A DNA stretch of 64,000 nucleotides, taken from NCBI RefSeq assembly GCF_030651625.1, contig NZ_JAUSCF010000035.1, positions 62,001 through 126,000 of the forward strand, in the 5' to 3' direction. How positions within the stretch are numbered: position 1 is the first letter of the stretch; each line of letters opens with the position of its first letter. The notes under the pieces were generated by a model. That model did no database searches, was not told the DNA's origin, and saw nothing but the letters and a program-made list of their open reading frames with translations. The DNA is from Hydrogenophaga sp. (GTDB lineage Bacteria > Pseudomonadota > Gammaproteobacteria > Burkholderiales > Burkholderiaceae_C). A program made the position numbers and the translations under genes. Below are positions 60,173 to 64,000 of this stretch, piece after piece.

Positions 60173-61546
60173 TCAGGCGGTGGTCGCCGATCTGGCTGGT
60201 GGCGCTGTGGCGCCGGGGCTGGTGCGGATGGGCAGTTCGGCGCTGATACGGGTGCCCTGTGCCGGGCCACTGGCGATGGTGAGCCGCCCAGTGTGGGCTT
60301 CCACGCGCACGCGCATGCCGCTCAAGCCGTGGTGGCCGGCCCCGACGTCGCCCACCCGGAAACCCATGCCGTTGTCCCGCACGGTCACCACCGCCCGGTT
60401 GGCCCGCTGCTCCAGCGTTACCCAGACGTTGCTGGCGCGCGCGTATTTGCTGATGTTGGTCAGTGACTCCTGCACCAGTCGGTACACGGTGAGCTCGGAC
60501 TCCTTGTCCAGCGGCACCGGCGACAAGGTGTGGACCACCGGAATGTTCAACGAGGCCGCTGCGTCTTCACACAGCACTTCCAGCGCCGCCACCAGCCCCA
60601 GCTGGTCCAGCGACGACGGTCGCAGGTTCTCGACGATGCGGCGCTTTACCGCGATGCTTTCATTGAGCCGCTGTTCGATGCCGCTGGCCCGCTGCAACGC
60701 CACCGCCGGCACGTCGGGCACCCGCCGCAGGCGTGCGAGTTCGAGCTTCATGGCGGTCAGCAGGCCGCCCATTTCGTCGTGCAACTCGCGTGCCAGGCGG
60801 CCCCGTTCGTCTTCGCGGGTGTTGACCAGGTAGCCGGCCAGTTCCCGCAGTTCGGCGGTGCGCAGCGCGATCTGTTGCGCCATGTGATCGCTCTCGCGGG
60901 CCTTCTGGGCATCGAATTCGCGCAACTGGCGCAGGAACAGCCCCAGCGCCACCAGTGATACCACGACCGCCAGGTGCAGCGCGAGCCGGTTCAGCATGAT
61001 CGCGTCGAAGAGCGAGGCACGGGCGGTGTTCTGCACGGCTTCCGCACGCTCAAGAACCGCTTCAAAATCCCGTCGCAATTCGGCGTGGTCGGCCCGCCCG
61101 CGGTCGCTGCTGGCCAGGGTGCGTGCGCGCACGCGCTGCCCCTGGTCCACCGCGGCCACCCATTCGTCCATCTCGGCCACGCGGTCGGCGATGCGGGTGC
61201 GCACCGCTTCCACCGACACGATGCGCTGCGGGTCCACGCTTTCAATGAGCTGGAAAGCGCCGCGTTGCACCTGGTCCAGTTCGTTCAGCGAAGTGCGGTA
61301 GATGTCCAGGTCGGTCTGGTTGCCGTTGAGCAGGTAGGCCCGCGCCGCGGTTTCGGCGTCGGTCAGGGCCTGCAGCGTGTTGGCGGCCTTGATGTGGGCA
61401 TCGGTCAGCGCAATGCCGCGCTCCAGCGTGGCATGGGAGTGCTGGTAGGTGCTCTCGTTCACCGCCACGGTGATCACCGCCAGCGCCACCACCACGGGCA
61501 TCACGAAGCGCGTGCGCGCCACGCGCTCAATGGACGACTTGATCAT
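60173..61546 (-). CDS. CHASE3-type sensor histidine kinase (NarX/DegS class)
   Basis: 457 residues. A first membrane segment (~10-28, 'FVMPVVVALAVITVAV') is followed by a CHASE3-like helical sensor (~35-190), a second segment ('LALHLAVVVSLVALGLFL'), a coiled region, the HisKA_3 box 'ERGRLARELHDEMGGLLTAMKLEL' with the phospho-accepting His, and an HATPase ('LTNISKYARASNVWVTL', 'DNGMGF', 'GLSGMRVRVEAHTG'). It senses a periplasmic or membrane signal. Its gene follows the receiver-only regulator on the same strand with 84 bases between them. Confidence 0.88.
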   Translation of the reverse strand: MIKSSIERVARTRFVMPVVVALAVITVAVNESTYQHSHATLERGIALTDAHIKAANTLQALTDAETAARAYLLNGNQTDLDIYRTSLNELDQVQRGAFQLIESVDPQRIVSVEAVRTRIADRVAEMDEWVAAVDQGQRVRARTLASSDRGRADHAELRRDFEAVLERAEAVQNTARASLFDAIMLNRLALHLAVVVSLVALGLFLRQLREFDAQKARESDHMAQQIALRTAELRELAGYLVNTREDERGRLARELHDEMGGLLTAMKLELARLRRVPDVPAVALQRASGIEQRLNESIAVKRRIVENLRPSSLDQLGLVAALEVLCEDAAASLNIPVVHTLSPVPLDKESELTVYRLVQESLTNISKYARASNVWVTLEQRANRAVVTVRDNGMGFRVGDVGAGHHGLSGMRVRVEAHTGRLTIASGPAQGTRISAELPIRTSPGATAPPARSATTA

Positions 61547-61630
61547 GGTCGGAAGATACCAGCGATGCACCCGGCTTCAGCAGACTGTCCCGGTGAGCCG
61601 GAAAAAGCAGGCGGGTGGTTCCTCACCGAT

Positions 61631-62035
61631 TCAGCCCAGTGCCCCGGGTGCTGTGGCGGTGCCATCGGCCACCCGTGCGCAGTAGGTGATGAGTTCTTCC
61701 AGTTCGCAGGACTTGTCGAAGACCCGGTCCGCTCCCAGTGCCGCACAACGGCGGCGGATGTCGGCCGACGCGTAGTTGGTGAGCACCACCCGGCGCACCG
61801 CCAGACCGGCATCCTTGGCCGCCTGCAGCACGCCGAGCCCGGAGCCATTGAGCAGGAAGATGTCAATGATGAGCAGGTCCACCTGATTGCCCGCTTCGTG
61901 CAGCCATGCCACCGCGCTGGCCTCATCGCCCGCGCTGCCCACCACCTCGACGCTGGTCAGCTCTTCCAGCGTGGACACGAGGTTCTCGTAGATCAGCGGG
62001 TTGTCCTCGACGATGAAGGTTTTCAGTGTGGACAT
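61631..62035 (-). CDS. Receiver-domain-only response regulator
   Basis: 134 residues, a single CheY-like receiver with no DNA-binding domain. 'MSTLKTFIVEDNPLIYENLVSTLEEL' has the acidic pair, 'VDLLIIDIFLLNGSGLGVL' the phospho-accepting Asp, 'VVLTNYA' the Thr switch and 'VFDKS' the Lys. It is probably phosphorylated by the adjacent histidine kinase and works through protein contact. The downstream NarL-type regulator may be the partner that binds DNA. Confidence 0.82.
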   Translation of the reverse strand: MSTLKTFIVEDNPLIYENLVSTLEELTSVEVVGSAGDEASAVAWLHEAGNQVDLLIIDIFLLNGSGLGVLQAAKDAGLAVRRVVLTNYASADIRRRCAALGADRVFDKSCELEELITYCARVADGTATAPGALG

Positions 62036-62167
62036 GGTCGATGGGGGCAGCCGGTGTGGGGCTTGCGATGGCCGTCTTCGTCGACCTGATGGGGGATGCC
62101 AAACGCCCGGCCACAGGTCGGTCACCGAGCGCTTGGCAATATTTTGTTTCATTGACGACAAGGCGTC

Positions 62168-62185
62168 TGTAGGACGCCACCTACA
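62168..62185. promoter_or_regulatory. Inverted repeat TGTAGG-ACGCCA-CCTACA
   Basis: Perfect 6-bp arms around a 6-base spacer, between the receiver-only regulator and the first BON gene. TGTAGGAC recurs at 63618-63625 before the NarL-type regulator, and TGTAGG at 63570-63575 near csbD. The size suits a NarL/LuxR-type binding site. Confidence 0.45.
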
Positions 62186-62264
62186 TCGACAGCGGATTCT
62201 GCAACGCAGACCGGCCCGCCGTTTCCAAGCAGGGCGCGACCGATGAGCGTTCAGGTTTCAGTGG

Positions 62265-62576
62265 TCACTGGATGATGATGTCGTTGCGAACCGACTTCAC
62301 GCCGGGTGTGGCCCTGGCCAGGGATTCGGCGTGCGAGCGTTCGACACCTGTCTTCGCAAAGCCCGACAGCTGCACTGTGCCGTTCAGGGTCTCGACATTG
62401 ATCGCGAGCGCGCTGACCGTCGAGTCCTGGGCGAATCGCGCCTTGACGCGGGTGGTGATGGTGGCGTCGTCTATGAACGCGCCAACGGTTTGCTGGTCGC
62501 GCGCCACGGCGCAGCCGGTGAGCTGGACAACAGAGAGAGCGGTGGCCGCAGCCAGCACGATGTGAGCGATTTTCAT
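62265..62576 (-). CDS. BON-domain lipoprotein
   Basis: 103 residues. 'MKIAHIVLAAATALSVVQLTGCAV' is a lipoprotein signal. The BON domain follows: 'DDATITTRVKARFAQDSTVSALAINVETLNGTVQLSGFAKTGVERSHAESLARATPGVKSVRNDIII', one full repeat. BON proteins bind membranes or surface layers and often respond to osmotic or envelope stress. GGAGGAAAAC precedes the ATG. Confidence 0.88.
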   Translation of the reverse strand: MKIAHIVLAAATALSVVQLTGCAVARDQQTVGAFIDDATITTRVKARFAQDSTVSALAINVETLNGTVQLSGFAKTGVERSHAESLARATPGVKSVRNDIIIQ

Positions 62577-62647
62577 GTTTTCCTCCAGATTGAAGCGGGC
62601 GGATGACCACCTCGCTGGTGGCCATCCCCCAGTGGAACCTCAGGCGT

Positions 62648-63088
62648 TCAGCTGCTCTTTTCCACCAACAGGCGGTTGTCCACAGCCACCACGCCGTCAA
62701 TGGCGGTGACCAGGCTGGTGGCCCTTTCACGCGCGGTTTCATCGGGTGCGGTGCCGATCAGCGCCACACGGCCGGATTCGGTGTCCACCTCGATGTCCAT
62801 CACGCTGAGTGCGCCGTCGGCGGCCAGAGCCGCCTGAACCTTGGCGGTGATGGCCATGTCGTTCGCACCATCACCGATCTTTTCACCGGCTTGAGACCCT
62901 GCAGCCTGGAGGTCACGGGTGGCTTCCTGCACGGTGGTACTGCCTTCGTTGGTCGCCGAACGAGCGGAATCGGCGGACCGATCGATCTGCTGACCTGCGG
63001 TTTGATTGTCGGATGGGCCGCAGGCCGCCATCAAGGCGGTGGCTGCGGCGGCTGCGATCAGGGCGGTGTAACGTTTGCTGTGTGTCAT
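62648..63088 (-). CDS. BON-domain lipoprotein (larger)
   Basis: 146 residues. Signal with lipobox 'TALMAACGPS'; then a charged helical linker rich in Ala, Thr and Gln, and a BON domain (~75-143, 'DMAITAKVQAALAADGALSVMDIEVDTESGRVALIGTAPDETARERATSLVTAIDGVVAVDNRLLV'). It lies upstream of the smaller BON gene, 71 bases apart, and may be in one operon with it. AAGGACATCACC precedes the ATG. Confidence 0.85.
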   Translation of the reverse strand: MTHSKRYTALIAAAAATALMAACGPSDNQTAGQQIDRSADSARSATNEGSTTVQEATRDLQAAGSQAGEKIGDGANDMAITAKVQAALAADGALSVMDIEVDTESGRVALIGTAPDETARERATSLVTAIDGVVAVDNRLLVEKSS

Positions 63089-63230
63089 GGTGATGTCCTT
63101 TTCCTCCCGCCGGGACGTCCGGCGGATGGGTCAATGATGGATTTCAGAAGGGGGTGTGTCGGTCGGCAGACGCCGCATCGGCGTGTCGGACAATGCCGAC
63201 ATCGACCGACACAAAGTGGCGTTCGCTCGA

Positions 63231-63479
63231 TCAGACCTTGTCGGTCGGTCGCACGCTGGAGGGCTTGCTCAGCCAGTCGTCGCCGAGCTTGCGCTCCCAT
63301 TCGGTGACCTGGCGGTCGGCCTCGTCCTTGGCGCAGCCATAGCGTTCCTGGATCTTGCCGGCCAGCTGTTCGCGGCGGCCCGCCACCACGTCGAAGTCGT
63401 CGTCTGTGAGCTTGCCCCACTGCTCGATGACTTTGCCCTTGGCTTGCTTCCAGTTGCCTTCGATTCGATCCCAGTTCAT
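63231..63479 (-). CDS. CsbD family stress-response protein
   Basis: 82 residues. 'MNWDRIEGNWKQAKGKVIEQWGKLTDDDFDVVAGRREQLAGKIQERYG' is the CsbD fold opening; the rest is a short acidic tail. CsbD proteins are small, abundant, general-stress-induced and of unknown mechanism. AAGGAGAAGCAC precedes the ATG. Grouping with two BON genes and regulators suggests an envelope or osmotic stress cluster. Confidence 0.88.
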   Translation of the reverse strand: MNWDRIEGNWKQAKGKVIEQWGKLTDDDFDVVAGRREQLAGKIQERYGCAKDEADRQVTEWERKLGDDWLSKPSSVRPTDKV

Positions 63480-63822
63480 GTGCTTCTCCTTGAAAATTGA
63501 TGAGGTTTGGCAGGTCGGTGGGTACCGACCCCGGCCTGCGTCGCTTGCAGCGCGTTGCCGTGACTTCACTGTAGGTGGGCTGGAAATGCAGGCCTGTCGG
63601 GCAAACGGCGGGTTTTTTGTAGGACAACGCCGATGCGCCGGCCATCAACCCGGACAGTGGCGAACTGGGGCTTTCCGCCCGTCGGGCATACGGCGACAAT
63701 CGCTCACGCAGAGCTGGCCGGCCTCCACCTTGGTGCGGGAGTGAGTCTGGTGTGTGAGAGCTGGACGGATTGCCCCGCCGCAGGCCTGTTAGATTTTCGG
63801 CATCCGAATCACCGAGAACTTC
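63480..63822. other. Divergent gap between csbD and the NarL-type regulator
   Basis: 343 bases. TGTAGG-containing elements occur at 63570-63575 and 63618-63625, and a T6 run at 63613-63618. No convincing reading frame or hairpin-plus-U-tract was found. It probably holds divergent promoters. Confidence 0.5.
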
Positions 63823-64000
63823 ATGATCAAAGTAGGCATCGTCGACGACCACGCCATCGTGCGCACCGGTCTGCGCCAGTTTCTCTCCGAGCATGTGGAC
63901 CTGCGGGTGGTGGGTGAGGCCAACGACGGCCGCGAGGCGCTGGAACTGGTGCGCGAGGGCAACGTCGACGTGCTGCTGATGGATATATCCATGCCCGATC
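63823..64000 (+). CDS. NarL/FixJ-type response regulator, N-terminal receiver (truncated by window edge)
   Basis: 59 residues visible before the window ends. 'MIKVGIVDDHAIVRTGLRQFLSEHVDLRVVGEANDGREALELV' is the typical start of NarL-type regulators, with DD for the acidic pair, and 'VDVLLMDISMPD' the phospho-accepting Asp. The C-terminal LuxR helix-turn-helix would lie outside the window. It could be the DNA-binding partner of the kinase at 60173, a contextual inference. Confidence 0.85.
   Translation, partial: MIKVGIVDDHAIVRTGLRQFLSEHVDLRVVGEANDGREALELVREGNVDVLLMDISMPD

Overview
The window is GC-rich, densely coded DNA that looks like a betaproteobacterial chromosome, most likely order Burkholderiales, family Comamonadaceae (Hydrogenophaga/Rhodoferax-like). 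The clues are a minC-minD-minE operon, an infA paralogue with a small upstream gene, a CueR-type copZ/copA locus, a minor-pilin/PilY1 cluster, and a dispersed GC-rich palindromic repeat. The genus is an inference. I found no rRNA, tRNA, CRISPR array, transposase or phage gene.

Layout. 0-2.3 kb: the end of a branched-chain-type ABC solute-binding protein, a class II aldolase and a kinase-fold protein. 2.7-22.9 kb: a large polyamine catabolism region. Agmatinase (speB) makes putrescine and PotFGHI imports it. PuuA, PuuB, PuuC and PuuD take it through gamma-glutamyl intermediates to GABA, and a GabT/PuuE-type transaminase takes GABA to succinate semialdehyde. A second class III transaminase (SpuC-like) offers the direct route. 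A MocR-type regulator sits divergently beside puuD. A type III glutamine-synthetase homologue, an unrecognised 521-residue protein and a beta/gamma-crystallin/glycine-zipper protein lie inside the region. Most intercistronic gaps here carry a copy of one palindromic repeat.

23-29.3 kb: an MFS transporter, a hemerythrin-like protein behind an FNR-type box, copA, and divergent copZ-cueR with two MerR-type promoters, then a His-rich Spy-like periplasmic protein. 29.5-32.2 kb: a Pat-type acyl-CoA-synthetase/GNAT protein, followed by an AT-rich gap with DnaA boxes. 32.6-40 kb: a set of genes that appears to form one ECF sigma regulon. It contains DUF4956, a VTC-type polyphosphate polymerase, a phytase-esterase-like protein, a lipoprotein, an S8 protease with 23 consecutive Asp residues, an alpha/alpha-toroid-like protein, the ECF sigma factor and its anti-sigma. 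Four promoters of the form GGAAT-N16/17-CGTT occur here, two of them divergent and sharing one palindromic -35. I regard this as the most interesting system in the window.

40-51.5 kb: minCDE, a thioesterase, a UbiB-family protein, a DUF4124 protein, infA, an SDR, a patatin, DAHP synthase, a DnaQ-type exonuclease and a duplicated beta-helix-like lipoprotein. 52-58.1 kb: pilE-fimT-pilV-pilW-pilX-pilY1, with ATGA overlaps at three of the junctions. 58.3-64 kb: a CoA-binding protein, O-acetylhomoserine sulfhydrylase, a receiver-only regulator with a CHASE3-like histidine kinase, two BON lipoproteins, CsbD, and the start of a NarL-type regulator cut by the window edge.
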